Below are positions 32,461 through 41,315 of a stretch of 64,000 nucleotides of DNA, one piece after another; positions within the stretch are counted from its first letter, which is position 1; each line of letters starts with the position of its first letter. This DNA is from JAURVT01 sp049059935 (GTDB lineage Bacteria; Actinomycetota; Actinomycetes; Propionibacteriales; Nocardioidaceae): positions 12,150 to 76,149 of the forward strand of contig NZ_JBMGQR010000014.1 in NCBI RefSeq assembly GCF_049059935.1. The letters run 5' to 3'. The position numbers were made by a program, and so were the translations under genes. Below the pieces are notes generated by a model, which saw only the letters and a list, made by a program, of their open reading frames with translations, made no database searches and was not told the origin of the DNA.

Positions 32461-33515
32461 CCGAGCTCCCCACGATCACCTTCGGACCGGTGTCGATCGG
32501 CGCCGACCACCCGCCGTTCGTCGTCGCCGAGATGTCGGGCAACCACGGCGGCGACCTCGAGCGCGCGCTCGACATCGTCCGGGCGGCGGCCGAGGCCGGC
32601 GCCCACGCGATCAAGATCCAGACCTACACGGCCGACACGATCACGATCGACGTCGACTCCCCGCGCTTCCGGCTCAGCGCCGACCACCCGCTGTGGCCGA
32701 ACCGCCGCCTGTACGAGCTGTACGAGGAGGCGCACACTCCCTGGTCGTGGCACGAGCCGATCTTCTCGCTCGCCAAGGAGCTGGGGCTCGTCGCGTTCTC
32801 GGCGCCGTTCGACCCCACCGCGGTCGACTTCCTGGTCGACCTCGACGTGCCGATCCTCAAGTCGGCGTCCAGCGAGATCACCGACCTGCCGCTGATCCGT
32901 CGGATCGCCGAGACCGGTCGTCCCACGATCATCTCCACCGGCACCGCCACGCTCGGTGAGATCGACGCCGCCGTGCGCGCGGCCCGCAGCACCGGCAACG
33001 AGCAGATCGTCGTGCTCTCGTGCACCGCGTCCTACCCCGCGCCGCCGGAGGCCTCGAACCTGCTCGGCATCCCGGTCCTGCGCGACGGCCTGGGCGTCCA
33101 GGTGGGCCTGTCGGACCACACGCTCGGCATCGGCGCCTCGGTCGCGGCCGTCGCGCTCGGCGCCACCGTGATCGAGAAGCACCTCACGCTCGACCGCCAC
33201 GACGGCAGCGTCGACTCCGACTTCTCCCTCACCCCGACCGAGATGGCCTCGCTCGTCACCGAGACCGAGATCGCCTGGAAGGCCATGGGGCAGCCCGTCG
33301 TCGGGCCGCGCAAGGCCGAGTCCGAGGGCCTGCGGTTCCGTCGCTCGCTGTTCGTCGTCGAGGACGTCAAGGCCGGCGACGTGGTGACGGCGGCGAACGT
33401 CCGCTCGATCCGTCCGGCCGACGGCCTGCCGCCCGACACGTTCTCGCAGGTGGAGGGGCGCACGTTCCGCACCGACGTCGCCAAGGGCACGCCCATGGCC
33501 TGGGACCTGCTCTAG
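32457..33515 (+). CDS. pseI: Pseudaminic acid synthase
   Basis: A 352-residue NeuB/SpsE-family enzyme condensing PEP with a 6-deoxy amino sugar. The TIM barrel has VVAEMSGNHGGDLERAL, KIQTYTADTIT, FSAPFDPTAVDFL, KSASSEITDLPLI, VGLSDHTLG and EKHLTLDR; the C-terminal antifreeze-like (SAF) domain begins near residue 290 (RRSLFVVEDVKAGDVV). The AEMSGNH form and the presence of pseB, C, F, G favour pseudaminic over sialic or legionaminic acid. Confidence 0.9.
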   Translation: MTELPTITFGPVSIGADHPPFVVAEMSGNHGGDLERALDIVRAAAEAGAHAIKIQTYTADTITIDVDSPRFRLSADHPLWPNRRLYELYEEAHTPWSWHEPIFSLAKELGLVAFSAPFDPTAVDFLVDLDVPILKSASSEITDLPLIRRIAETGRPTIISTGTATLGEIDAAVRAARSTGNEQIVVLSCTASYPAPPEASNLLGIPVLRDGLGVQVGLSDHTLGIGASVAAVALGATVIEKHLTLDRHDGSVDSDFSLTPTEMASLVTETEIAWKAMGQPVVGPRKAESEGLRFRRSLFVVEDVKAGDVVTAANVRSIRPADGLPPDTFSQVEGRTFRTDVAKGTPMAWDLL

Positions 33516-33539
33516 GCAGGTCGGCACCCGGGCCGGACG

Positions 33540-34361
33540 ATGCACTTCAGCAACCACTACTACGGGCAGGCCCACGTGCTGGCCCGGTACTGCGGCATGG
33601 ACGAGCAGGACCCGCCCACCATCTGGGGCCTGCTCCAGCACGGGTGGAACCCGCTGCACGGCCACGGGCTCGCCAAGAAGCCGCCGCCGCTCGGCTTCCC
33701 GAACTTCGTCTGGTCCGACGCCGCCCGCCGTCGCGGGCAGGCGTGGGGGTGGCGCGACTTCGTCGTGATCGGGGCGACCTGGGCCTACCTGATGGAGGTC
33801 GTCCCCTCCGCGGTCGAGCCCGCCGAGCGTCGCGGCACGATCTGGTACCCGTTCCACGGCGCCGAGATCGGCGCGGTCACCGGCGACCACGCGAACCTGG
33901 TCGCCGAGGTGATGGAGACCGAGGACGAGCCCGTCACGTTCTGCCTGTACTGGTACGAGTGGGAGGACGACGCCATCCGCTCGGTCTACGAGGCGAGCGG
34001 CGCGCGCGTCATCTGCCACGGCAGGCGGGGCATGCACCGTCAGGGCACCGACACCGACTTCATGTACCGCCAGCACGACGAGATCTCGCGGCACCGCCGG
34101 GTGTGCAGCAACCGGCTGAGCACGGCGGTGTTCTACGGCGCCGCGACCGGCTGCGAGGTCGGCGTCTACGGCGACCCGATGCAGTTCGCCGCCGAGATCC
34201 CCGCGTCCGAGCGCAAGGACCACGTGCGCCGCCTGCTGCCCGAGATGCACGGCGTCCGGGTCGACCCGGACCTCGCGCGCGAGACCACGACGCGCGAGCT
34301 GGGGCTCGACCGGCTGGTCGGCCCCGACGAGCTGCGCGGCCTGTTCGGGTGGGACCGCTGA
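33540..34361 (+). CDS. NHxYGHAHV family protein, putative glycosyltransferase (paralogue 2)
   Basis: A 273-residue cytosolic protein. Landmarks: NHYYG at 5-9, QHGW at 33-36, FVWSD at 56-60, YPFHG at 103-107, CLYW at 135-138, ICHGRRG at 158-164, SNRL at 190-193, YGAATGC at 199-205 and VYGDPM at 209-214. The layout suggests two Rossmann-like halves as in GT-B enzymes, shorter than usual. It lies 24 bases after pseI and overlaps its tandem paralogue as TGATG, so both may be pseudaminyltransferases or add successive residues. No known family name is offered. Confidence 0.72.
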   Translation: MHFSNHYYGQAHVLARYCGMDEQDPPTIWGLLQHGWNPLHGHGLAKKPPPLGFPNFVWSDAARRRGQAWGWRDFVVIGATWAYLMEVVPSAVEPAERRGTIWYPFHGAEIGAVTGDHANLVAEVMETEDEPVTFCLYWYEWEDDAIRSVYEASGARVICHGRRGMHRQGTDTDFMYRQHDEISRHRRVCSNRLSTAVFYGAATGCEVGVYGDPMQFAAEIPASERKDHVRRLLPEMHGVRVDPDLARETTTRELGLDRLVGPDELRGLFGWDR

Positions 34362-35182
34362 TGGACTCCAGCAACCACTGGTACGGCCACGCGCACGTCT
34401 TCGCCCGCTACTGCGGCATCGAGGACGAGCGCCCGCCCCGCATCCACGGCGTCCTGCAGCACGGCTGGACGTTCGTGCACGGGTACGGCTCCGGCCACGC
34501 GCCGCCGTTCGGGTTCCCCAAGTTCATCTGGTCCGACGCCTCGCGCCGCCGCGGGCAGGCGTACGGCTGGCGCGACTACGTCGTCACGGGCTCGCCGTGG
34601 GCCTACCTGCTGCAGATGGCGGCTCCGGCGCCGCCGTGGGACGAGCGCGCGGGCACGATCTTCTACCCGTTCCACGGGTGGGAGTTCGACCCCGTCGACG
34701 GCAGCCACGAGGCGCTCATCGAGGAGATCCGCGACACCGAGGACGGTCCCGTCACCGCATGCCTGTACTGGGTCGAGCACGACGACCCCCGGGTGCGGTC
34801 GCTGTACGAGGACGCCGGCTTCCGGGTGATCTGCCACGGCAGGCGCGGCTGGAAGTGGCAGGGCACCGAGCCGGAGTTCCTGTGGCGCCAGCACGCCGAG
34901 CTGGTGCGCCACCGCCGGGTCGCGAGCAACCGTCTCACCACCGCGCTGTTCTACGGCGCCTCGGTCGGGTGCGACGTCGCGGTCTACGGCGACCCGATGG
35001 AGTTCCGTGGCGACAACCCCGGGTTCGCCGACGGCGGCCGCACCCGGCGGATGCTCCCGGAGATGTTCGGCCGTCGCACCGACCGGGAGGCCGTGCAGGC
35101 TATCGTCCACACCGAGCTCGGCCTGGACCACGTCACGACACCGGAGGAGATCCGCATGCTGTTCGGGTGGGAGCGGGCATGA
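34361..35182 (+). CDS. NHxYGHAHV family protein, putative glycosyltransferase (paralogue 3)
   Basis: Also 273 residues, with SNHWYGHAHVFARYCG, LQHGWTF, FIWSDASRRRGQAYGWRD, YPFHGWEFD, CLYWVEHDDPRVRSLYEDA, GFRVICHGRRGW, SNRLTTALFYGASVGCDVAVYGDPME. It is closer in several blocks to paralogue 1 (PFHGWE, ACLYW, SLYE...GFRVICHG) than to its tandem neighbour. ATGA overlap couples it to the methyltransferase-like gene, the same pairing as on the opposite arm. Confidence 0.72.
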   Translation: MDSSNHWYGHAHVFARYCGIEDERPPRIHGVLQHGWTFVHGYGSGHAPPFGFPKFIWSDASRRRGQAYGWRDYVVTGSPWAYLLQMAAPAPPWDERAGTIFYPFHGWEFDPVDGSHEALIEEIRDTEDGPVTACLYWVEHDDPRVRSLYEDAGFRVICHGRRGWKWQGTEPEFLWRQHAELVRHRRVASNRLTTALFYGASVGCDVAVYGDPMEFRGDNPGFADGGRTRRMLPEMFGRRTDREAVQAIVHTELGLDHVTTPEEIRMLFGWERA

Positions 35183-36708
35183 CCGAGGCGAGCGACCCGG
35201 TCGAGGAGCCCGCGCCGACGGCCGACGTCGTCGAGCTCGGCGGCGAGATGCCCTTCTGGGGCGACGGCCCGCTGCCCGACTCGCCGCTGGTCGCCGAGCT
35301 CGTGCGCCCCCTGGCGGCCGACGCCGCGCGCGTCCTGGTGGCCGGGCCGCACCCGGCCGACGTGCTGCGCGCCGCCGACGGCCCCGGCGAGCTGACGCTC
35401 CTGGTGCGTGGCAACCACGACGCCGAGGCGGCCGACGCCGTGCTGTCGCCGTCCGCCGCACGGCTGTGGGCCGGCGACCTGTTCCGCCTGCCCGAGGGCG
35501 AGACCTTCGACCTCGTCGTGGCCGCCACGGGCCTCGAGGTCCTCCTCAGCGCCGACGACGAGCTGTCCACGTGGCGCTCCTGGCTCGACCGGCTCGGCCG
35601 GGTGCTCGCGCCCGGCGGCACCCTCGTGCTCGGCCTGGCCAACGACGTCGGCGTGCACGCGCTCGCGGGGGCGCCGGACCGTCAGGGCGACGACTCCGGT
35701 GGCGCCTGGTTCCCCGACGCCGGCTTCGACGACACCCGCCCGACGTCGCCCGACGCCCTCGCCGCCGTGCTGGCCGAGGCGGTCGCCGCCACCGACGTCT
35801 CCGCCTGGTCGCTCTTCCCCGGGCTCGCCGCGCCGCGGCTCGCGGTGGCGGTCGACGCGCCCGTGGGCGGCCGCACCCTGCTCAGCGCCGCCACGACCGT
35901 GGCGATCCGCTCCACCGGCTGGGACGACCCCCGCGGCCTGGCCTCACGGGTGCCGATCGCCGGTCGGTCGACCGTCCTCGCCCCGGCGTACCTGGCCGTC
36001 ACCCGCCGGGTCGACGTCCCGGCGCTCCTGCTCGACGGACGCGACGTCACCCGTCCGTCGCTCGACGACCTCGCCGCCCCCGGCGTCACCGTCGAGCAGG
36101 CGCTGCTCGACGCGTGCCTGGCCTTCGACCTGCCGCGGGCGCGCGAGGTGGTGCGCCTGCTCCGCGACCACCTGCAGTCCGGCGAGCCCACCACGGCCGA
36201 CCGCTGCGACCTGCTGTTCCTGGACGCCGACGACCGGATCTCGCCCGTCGCCGCCGCACCGGGTGACCCTCTGACCGCCGACGAGGCTCTCCTCACGGCG
36301 GTGGACGGCTTCTCCCGCCGGCTGAGCCACCTGGGCTGGCGACACCCGTGGCCGGTGTCGTGGGACGACGTCGAGGTCACCCGCGGCCTGCTGGCCGGGC
36401 TGGGGATCGACCTGGACCGCGACGACGTGCTCGGCGCCCGCGAGCCCGGGGCCGACGCGGTGGAGGAGGCGTCGACCGACGTGGGCCGGCTGCTGCGCGA
36501 GAACGACGGGCTGCGCTCGCGCGCCGCCTGGTTCGAGACCACCCTGCGCCAGCGTGACCGCCAGGTCGCCGCCGCCAACGCCAAGCTGGCCGAGCAGGCC
36601 ACCCCCGAGGACCGCAGGGCCAACCAGGCCCAGGCCCGCGAGGCCGCGCTCACCCCCGCCGAGCGTGCGCGTCGCAAGGCCCGGCGGATCGTGCGGCGTC
36701 GGGGCTGA
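35179..36708 (+). CDS. Degenerate methyltransferase-like protein with coiled-coil tail (paralogue 2)
   Basis: A 509-residue protein with the same architecture as the one at 26436-28361. The methyltransferase-like core has VLVAGPHPADVLRA in place of a SAM glycine motif, DLVVAATGLEVLLSADDE and VLAPGGTLVLGLANDVG. The middle region contains LLDACLAFDLPRAREVVRLL, similar to ACAAHDLPAIRRVV of its paralogue. The tail (about 415-509) is helical and ends in a basic KARRIVRRRG. Translationally coupled to the NHxYGHAHV paralogue 3. It may methylate the glycan, or act as a length-control or scaffold partner; both are inference. Confidence 0.65.
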   Translation: MTEASDPVEEPAPTADVVELGGEMPFWGDGPLPDSPLVAELVRPLAADAARVLVAGPHPADVLRAADGPGELTLLVRGNHDAEAADAVLSPSAARLWAGDLFRLPEGETFDLVVAATGLEVLLSADDELSTWRSWLDRLGRVLAPGGTLVLGLANDVGVHALAGAPDRQGDDSGGAWFPDAGFDDTRPTSPDALAAVLAEAVAATDVSAWSLFPGLAAPRLAVAVDAPVGGRTLLSAATTVAIRSTGWDDPRGLASRVPIAGRSTVLAPAYLAVTRRVDVPALLLDGRDVTRPSLDDLAAPGVTVEQALLDACLAFDLPRAREVVRLLRDHLQSGEPTTADRCDLLFLDADDRISPVAAAPGDPLTADEALLTAVDGFSRRLSHLGWRHPWPVSWDDVEVTRGLLAGLGIDLDRDDVLGAREPGADAVEEASTDVGRLLRENDGLRSRAAWFETTLRQRDRQVAAANAKLAEQATPEDRRANQAQAREAALTPAERARRKARRIVRRRG

Positions 36709-36723
36709 GGCCGGCGACGGCCA

Positions 36724-39009
36724 CTAGCCGTCCGACAGCTCCACCACGAGCGACGACGCCCGTCCGCACCGCACACCGGCCCGCCGGCCGCCCACCTCGC
36801 GGTCGGGCGGGACCGCGCCGAGCACCGGTCGGGGCAGCTGCATGCGGCCGAGCTCGCCGTCCTCGACCACCGCGAGCTGCCAGCGCACCGGCTCGTCCGC
36901 CCGACGGGCCGGGTCGGCCTCGGGCGACCGCGCCACCAGGGCGGCGACGTCGACCGTGGCGGTGAACAGCCCGCCCTGGGCCGACACCTCGGCCTCCTCG
37001 ACGAGACGGACGTCGCCACCTGGCTGGCAGTGCAGGCTCAGGCTGACGCCGCGGGTGCGCGCCGCGGCGAGGGTGCCGGCGAGGAGGAGGCGGTCGCCGT
37101 CCCACGCCACCGACTCGACGGCCGCCGTCACCGGGCCGAGGTGAAGGGCGAGGTTGCCGCGCGCGTTGCGGCCCGCCCGGAGCTGGCGCCCGCGCGAGCG
37201 GGCGATCACGGTGCCCACGCGGTGCTGCACGGGTATCCCACGGTCCTCGCCGCGGGAGCGGAGGCGCACGGTCCACGCGACGTCCTCCTCCATCGGGTCC
37301 GGCGCGCCGGGCAGGGGGTCGAGGACGTCGACCTCGACCATCGCGGTGAACCGCACCTGGCCGTCGTCGCGCACCTCGACGGGCGCCGGCACGACGAGCG
37401 GCTCGCCCCAGCCACGGGCGAGGACGAGCTCGAGGTCCGCGCCCACGTCGGGGTCGCGGACCACGCCCTCGACCTCGACGCGGTCGGCGAGCGAGGTGAG
37501 CCGGAGCACCGACGTGCCGAGCGTGCGCACCTGCAGCGCGGCCTCGCCGTCGCGCACGGCCACGGGCTGCACCACCCGGTCGCCGCCGAGGGTCTCCGCG
37601 CGCACCCAGCCCGCCGGGGACGCCGTCGGCATCCGCACCGGTCCGCTCGCGCGGCGTCGCCCGGACCGGACGTCGGCCACCAGCCGCCAGGTGCCGTCCG
37701 CGGGCTTGGCACCCAGGACGTAGGGGTTCAGCGTCAGCGCGAAGCCGCCGTCGCCGTCGACCTCGGCGGGCAGGGACACCGGCGACGCCTCGCCGCGCAC
37801 GAGCGTGAACCGGGCGGTCGTGCCCGCCGGCTCGACGCCGACCAGCCCGACGCGTCCCCGCAGGTGCAGCAGCCCGGCCTTCCAGGAGGCCTCGGCGACC
37901 TCGGCGGCCACGACGGGCTCCGGCGCGTCGGCGGCGAAGTGCGTCTGGTCGACGGCGGGATCGCCGCGGTAGGGCAGGTCGTGCGCCCAGCGGGCGGGCA
38001 CCCGTCGCGCGAGCACCACGTCGGCCGCGGGGCCGCGCTGCTCACGGTGCTCGAGGAGCACGAGCAGCCGGTCGAGGTCGCCGCCGTCGACGAGCGCGGC
38101 CTGCAGCCGCTCGAAGGGCCGCTCGGCGGCGCGGACCTCCTCGCGCACCCGTCCGAGCAGGGTCCGCGCGAGGGCCAGGATCTCGGGACGCTCGTCGGGG
38201 TCGGCGAGCCGGAGCGCGGCCACCACGGCGTCGACGTCCACGTGCATCAGGTGCGCCTCGACGTGCGGCAGCAACGCCGGCTCGTGCGCCGCGACGTGGT
38301 CGAGGACGAGCTCGGCCGAGCGGACGCGGTCGCGCAGGTTGCCCAGGTCCCAGCGCGCCTGGGTGATCGACGGCTCGCCGCCCTCGCGCTCGCGCCACAG
38401 GTACACGGGCTGGTGCAGGACGTCGACGGCCCCGGCCGCGAGGTGGGCGGCCATCGTCACCGGGTAGTCCTCGTAGAGCATCTCGGGGAACGAGAAGCCG
38501 TGACGGTCCCAGAAGTCGCGCCGGTAGACCTTGTTCCAGACCGTCCGGTCGGCGACGAGCAGCGGGTCGCGCACGACGTGCGTGGCCAGGCGCGTCCGTG
38601 CGAACGGCGCCCGGTGCGAGTAGGAGTTGCGCAGCCACAGCGAGGTGAACCGGCGGGCTCCGCCGGCGGCGAGGTCGGACCCGGTCGCGTCGAGCGAGCC
38701 GACGAGCAGCTCGTAGCCGTGCCGGGTGACGAGGTCGTCGGTGTCGGCGAACGCCACCAGGTCGCCGCTGGCGTGCTCCAGGCCGGTGTTGCGTGCGGGG
38801 CCCAGGCCCCGGTTCTCCTGGGTGACCAGCCGGAAGCGGGGGTCGTCGTCGACGAAGCGCTCGGCGATCGCCCGGCTCCCGTCGCGGGACCCGTCGTCGA
38901 CCAGGACGACCTCGAGGTCGTCGAAGGTCTGCTGCGCCAGCGACCGCAGGCACCGCTCCAGGTAGCGCTCGACGTCGTGGAACGGAGCGACCACGCTGAG
39001 TCGTGCCAC
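36724..39009 (-). CDS. Family 2 glycosyltransferase with long C-terminal beta-rich region
   Basis: A 761-residue protein. Residues 1-230 are a GT-A domain: LSVVAPFHDVERYLERCL, VLVDDGSRDGS, ENRGLGPARNTGLEHASGD, FADTDD (DxD) and LYEDYPVTMA. Residues about 380-740 consist of repeated beta-strand segments of the type RLVADVRSGRRR and TVRLRSRGE, similar to the extra domains of teichoic-acid-type GT2 proteins. The GTG start at 39009 has GGAGGAG 10 bases upstream. It probably adds a sugar to the wall polymer. Donor and acceptor are unknown. Confidence 0.8.
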   Translation of the reverse strand: MARLSVVAPFHDVERYLERCLRSLAQQTFDDLEVVLVDDGSRDGSRAIAERFVDDDPRFRLVTQENRGLGPARNTGLEHASGDLVAFADTDDLVTRHGYELLVGSLDATGSDLAAGGARRFTSLWLRNSYSHRAPFARTRLATHVVRDPLLVADRTVWNKVYRRDFWDRHGFSFPEMLYEDYPVTMAAHLAAGAVDVLHQPVYLWREREGGEPSITQARWDLGNLRDRVRSAELVLDHVAAHEPALLPHVEAHLMHVDVDAVVAALRLADPDERPEILALARTLLGRVREEVRAAERPFERLQAALVDGGDLDRLLVLLEHREQRGPAADVVLARRVPARWAHDLPYRGDPAVDQTHFAADAPEPVVAAEVAEASWKAGLLHLRGRVGLVGVEPAGTTARFTLVRGEASPVSLPAEVDGDGGFALTLNPYVLGAKPADGTWRLVADVRSGRRRASGPVRMPTASPAGWVRAETLGGDRVVQPVAVRDGEAALQVRTLGTSVLRLTSLADRVEVEGVVRDPDVGADLELVLARGWGEPLVVPAPVEVRDDGQVRFTAMVEVDVLDPLPGAPDPMEEDVAWTVRLRSRGEDRGIPVQHRVGTVIARSRGRQLRAGRNARGNLALHLGPVTAAVESVAWDGDRLLLAGTLAAARTRGVSLSLHCQPGGDVRLVEEAEVSAQGGLFTATVDVAALVARSPEADPARRADEPVRWQLAVVEDGELGRMQLPRPVLGAVPPDREVGGRRAGVRCGRASSLVVELSDG

Positions 39010-39198
39010 GTCGGATCGACTCCTCCCGGGACGGTCAGGACGGGGCCCAATATCGCACAGCCGCGCCCGTGGTCCCGGCGCGCCACCCCACCCCGGGAGG
39101 TGAGGGATCGCCCTGTCCCCCGGTGATAGTGTCGCGTGCGGCGGGACGGGCCCAGGGCCCCTCGTCACCCACCCGAAGGTCACGACGAAGGGGCACGT
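39010..39198. promoter_or_regulatory. Divergent promoter region between the GT2 gene and pseB
   Basis: GATAGTGT at 39125-39132 on plus resembles the -10 words before pseH and the carrier-protein gene and lies about 67 bases ahead of pseB. On minus, GATATT at 39049-39054 is a -10 candidate for the GT2 gene. Nothing else was recognised in the 189 bases. Confidence 0.3.
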
Positions 39199-40185
39199 GT
39201 GTCAGTCCTCGAAGGTTCGGACATCCTGGTCACCGGTGGTACCGGGTCGTTCGGCAAGGCGTTCATCCGCAACGCCCTCGACCACCTCGACCCGCGCCGC
39301 ATCATCGTCTTCAGCCGTGACGAGCTCAAGCAGTACGAGGCCCGCCAGCTGTTCGGCGACGACCCCCGCCTGCGCTGGTTCATCGGCGACATCCGCGACC
39401 GCGACCGCCTGCACCGCGCGCTGCACAACGTCGACTACGTCGTGCACGCCGCCGCGCTCAAGCAGGTCGACACCGCCGAGTACAACCCCTTCGAGTTCGT
39501 CCGCACCAACGTCGACGGCTCGCAGAACGTCATCGAGGCGTGCATCGACTCCGGCGTCAAGAAGGTCGTCGCGCTCTCGACCGACAAGGCGTCGAGCCCG
39601 ATCAACCTCTACGGCGCCACCAAGCTGGTCGCCGACAAGCTCTTCGTCAGCGCCAACCACTACGCCGCGGCCTACGAGTCGCGCTTCTCCGTGGTCCGCT
39701 ACGGCAACGTGATGGGCAGCCGCGGCTCGGTCATCCCGTTCTTCCGCCGTCTCGCGGCCGAGGGCAAGTCGCTGCCGATCACCGACAAGCGCATGACCCG
39801 GTTCTGGATCACGCTCCCCCAGGCCGTCGAGTTCGTCGTCGACTCCTTCGACCTGATGCAGGGCGGCGAGCTGTACGTGCCGCGCATCCCCTCGACCAAG
39901 GTCACCGACCTGGCCCGTGCGGTCTCCGAGGGCGAGCCCGCCATGCACGAGATCGGCCTGCGTCCGGGCGAGAAGCTCCACGAGGAGATGATCTCGGCCG
40001 AGGAGGGTCGCCGCGCCGTCCTGCAGGGCGACCGCTACGTCCTGCAGCCCACGATCGCGACGTGGGGCTACACCGCCCCCGAGGGTGCGACGCCGGTGCC
40101 CGAGGGCTTCCACTACAGCTCGGACCACAACGACCTCTGGTTCAGCCTCGAGGAGCTGCGCGACCTGCTCGTCGGGGTGGAGTGA
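39199..40185 (+). CDS. pseB: UDP-N-acetylglucosamine 4,6-dehydratase (inverting)
   Basis: A 328-residue extended SDR catalysing the first pseudaminic acid step. Motifs: VTGGTGSFGKAF, STDKASSPINLYGATK (contains the YxxxK), RYGNVMGSRGSVIPFF and TRFWITLPQAVEFV, all diagnostic of PseB/FlaA1. GTG start at 39199 with GAAGGGG upstream. Heads a coupled pseB-pseC-pseF-pseG operon. Confidence 0.93.
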   Translation: MSVLEGSDILVTGGTGSFGKAFIRNALDHLDPRRIIVFSRDELKQYEARQLFGDDPRLRWFIGDIRDRDRLHRALHNVDYVVHAAALKQVDTAEYNPFEFVRTNVDGSQNVIEACIDSGVKKVVALSTDKASSPINLYGATKLVADKLFVSANHYAAAYESRFSVVRYGNVMGSRGSVIPFFRRLAAEGKSLPITDKRMTRFWITLPQAVEFVVDSFDLMQGGELYVPRIPSTKVTDLARAVSEGEPAMHEIGLRPGEKLHEEMISAEEGRRAVLQGDRYVLQPTIATWGYTAPEGATPVPEGFHYSSDHNDLWFSLEELRDLLVGVE

Positions 40186-41315
40186 GCGTGCTCCCCTACG
40201 GCCGTCAGGACGTCGACGAGTCCGACGTCGCGGCGGTCGTGGACGTCCTCCGCGGCGACTGGCTCACCACCGGACCCAGCGTCGCGGCGTTCGAGCAGGC
40301 GCTGTCCGAGCGCACGGGCGGGCACCGCGTCTCCACCTGCACCTCGGGCACCGCCGCCCTGCACATCGCCTACGCCGCGATGGGCGTCGGGCCCGGCGAC
40401 GAGGTCGTCACCACCCCGATGACGTTCGTCGCCACCGCGTCGACGGCGGCGATGCTCGGCGCGACCATCGTGTTCGCCGACGTCGATCCCGAGACCGGCC
40501 TGATCGACCCCGCCGAGGTCGACCGCCTGGTGACCGAGCGCACCAAGGTCGTCGCGGCCGTCGACTACGCGGGCCAGCCCTGCGACTACGCCGCGCTCCA
40601 GGCCTCGGCCGACCGCGTCGGCGCGCTGACGCTCGACGACGCCGCTCACTCGGTGTCGGGCACGCGCGACGGCCGCCCGGTCGGCGACCTCGCCGACGTC
40701 ACCACGCTGTCGTTCTTCCCGACCAAGAACCTCACCACCGCCGAGGGCGGCGCGGTGGTGGCCAAGGACGACGCCGTCGCCACCCGCGCGGCCCGGTTCC
40801 GCACCATCGGCCTGGTGCGCGAGCGCGACGAGCTGCGCATGCCCGACGAGGGTCCCTGGCACCAGGAGGTGCACGAGTTCGGCCTCAACTACCGGCTGTC
40901 CGACGTGCACGCCGCGCTCGGCCTGTCGCAGCTGACGCGCCTGGACGCCTTCCGCGCCCGTCGCACCGAGATCACCGCGCGCTACAACGAGGCGTTCGCC
41001 GGCGTCGACGGCCTGGCGACGCCCGCCCAGGACCCCGCCACCGACCCGTGCTGGCACCTGTACCCGGTCCGGGTGCTCGGCGGCCGACGCCGCGAGGTGT
41101 TCGAGGCGATGCGCGAGGCCGGCATCGGCGTCCAGGTCAACTACATCCCGGTCTACTGGCACCCGGCGTTCGAGGACCTCGGCTACGCCCGCGGCCTGTG
41201 CCCGCGCGCCGAGGAGTACTACAGCCAGGAGATCTCGCTGCCGCTGTTCGCCGCGATGGGCGACGACGACGTCGAGCGCGTGATCGAGACCCTGACCGGG
41301 ATCGTCGGGTCGTGA
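40182..41315 (+). CDS. pseC: UDP-4-amino-4,6-dideoxy-N-acetyl-beta-L-altrosamine transaminase
   Basis: A 377-residue DegT/DnrJ/EryC1-family PLP aminotransferase using glutamate. MSVLPYGRQDVDESDVAAV is the typical PseC opening; the PLP lysine is in FFPTKNLTTAEGG, with TCTSGTAALH, LDDAAHS and GLNYRLSDVHAALGLSQL. GTG at 40182 overlaps pseB as GTGA; a second GTG two codons later is possible. Confidence 0.92.
   Translation: MSVLPYGRQDVDESDVAAVVDVLRGDWLTTGPSVAAFEQALSERTGGHRVSTCTSGTAALHIAYAAMGVGPGDEVVTTPMTFVATASTAAMLGATIVFADVDPETGLIDPAEVDRLVTERTKVVAAVDYAGQPCDYAALQASADRVGALTLDDAAHSVSGTRDGRPVGDLADVTTLSFFPTKNLTTAEGGAVVAKDDAVATRAARFRTIGLVRERDELRMPDEGPWHQEVHEFGLNYRLSDVHAALGLSQLTRLDAFRARRTEITARYNEAFAGVDGLATPAQDPATDPCWHLYPVRVLGGRRREVFEAMREAGIGVQVNYIPVYWHPAFEDLGYARGLCPRAEEYYSQEISLPLFAAMGDDDVERVIETLTGIVGS

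Noticed and set aside
32457..33515. Considered N-acetylneuraminate or legionaminate synthase
   Set aside because: The companions pseB, pseC, pseF, pseG and a GNAT pseH favour pseudaminic acid synthase; no NeuC-type epimerase is present.
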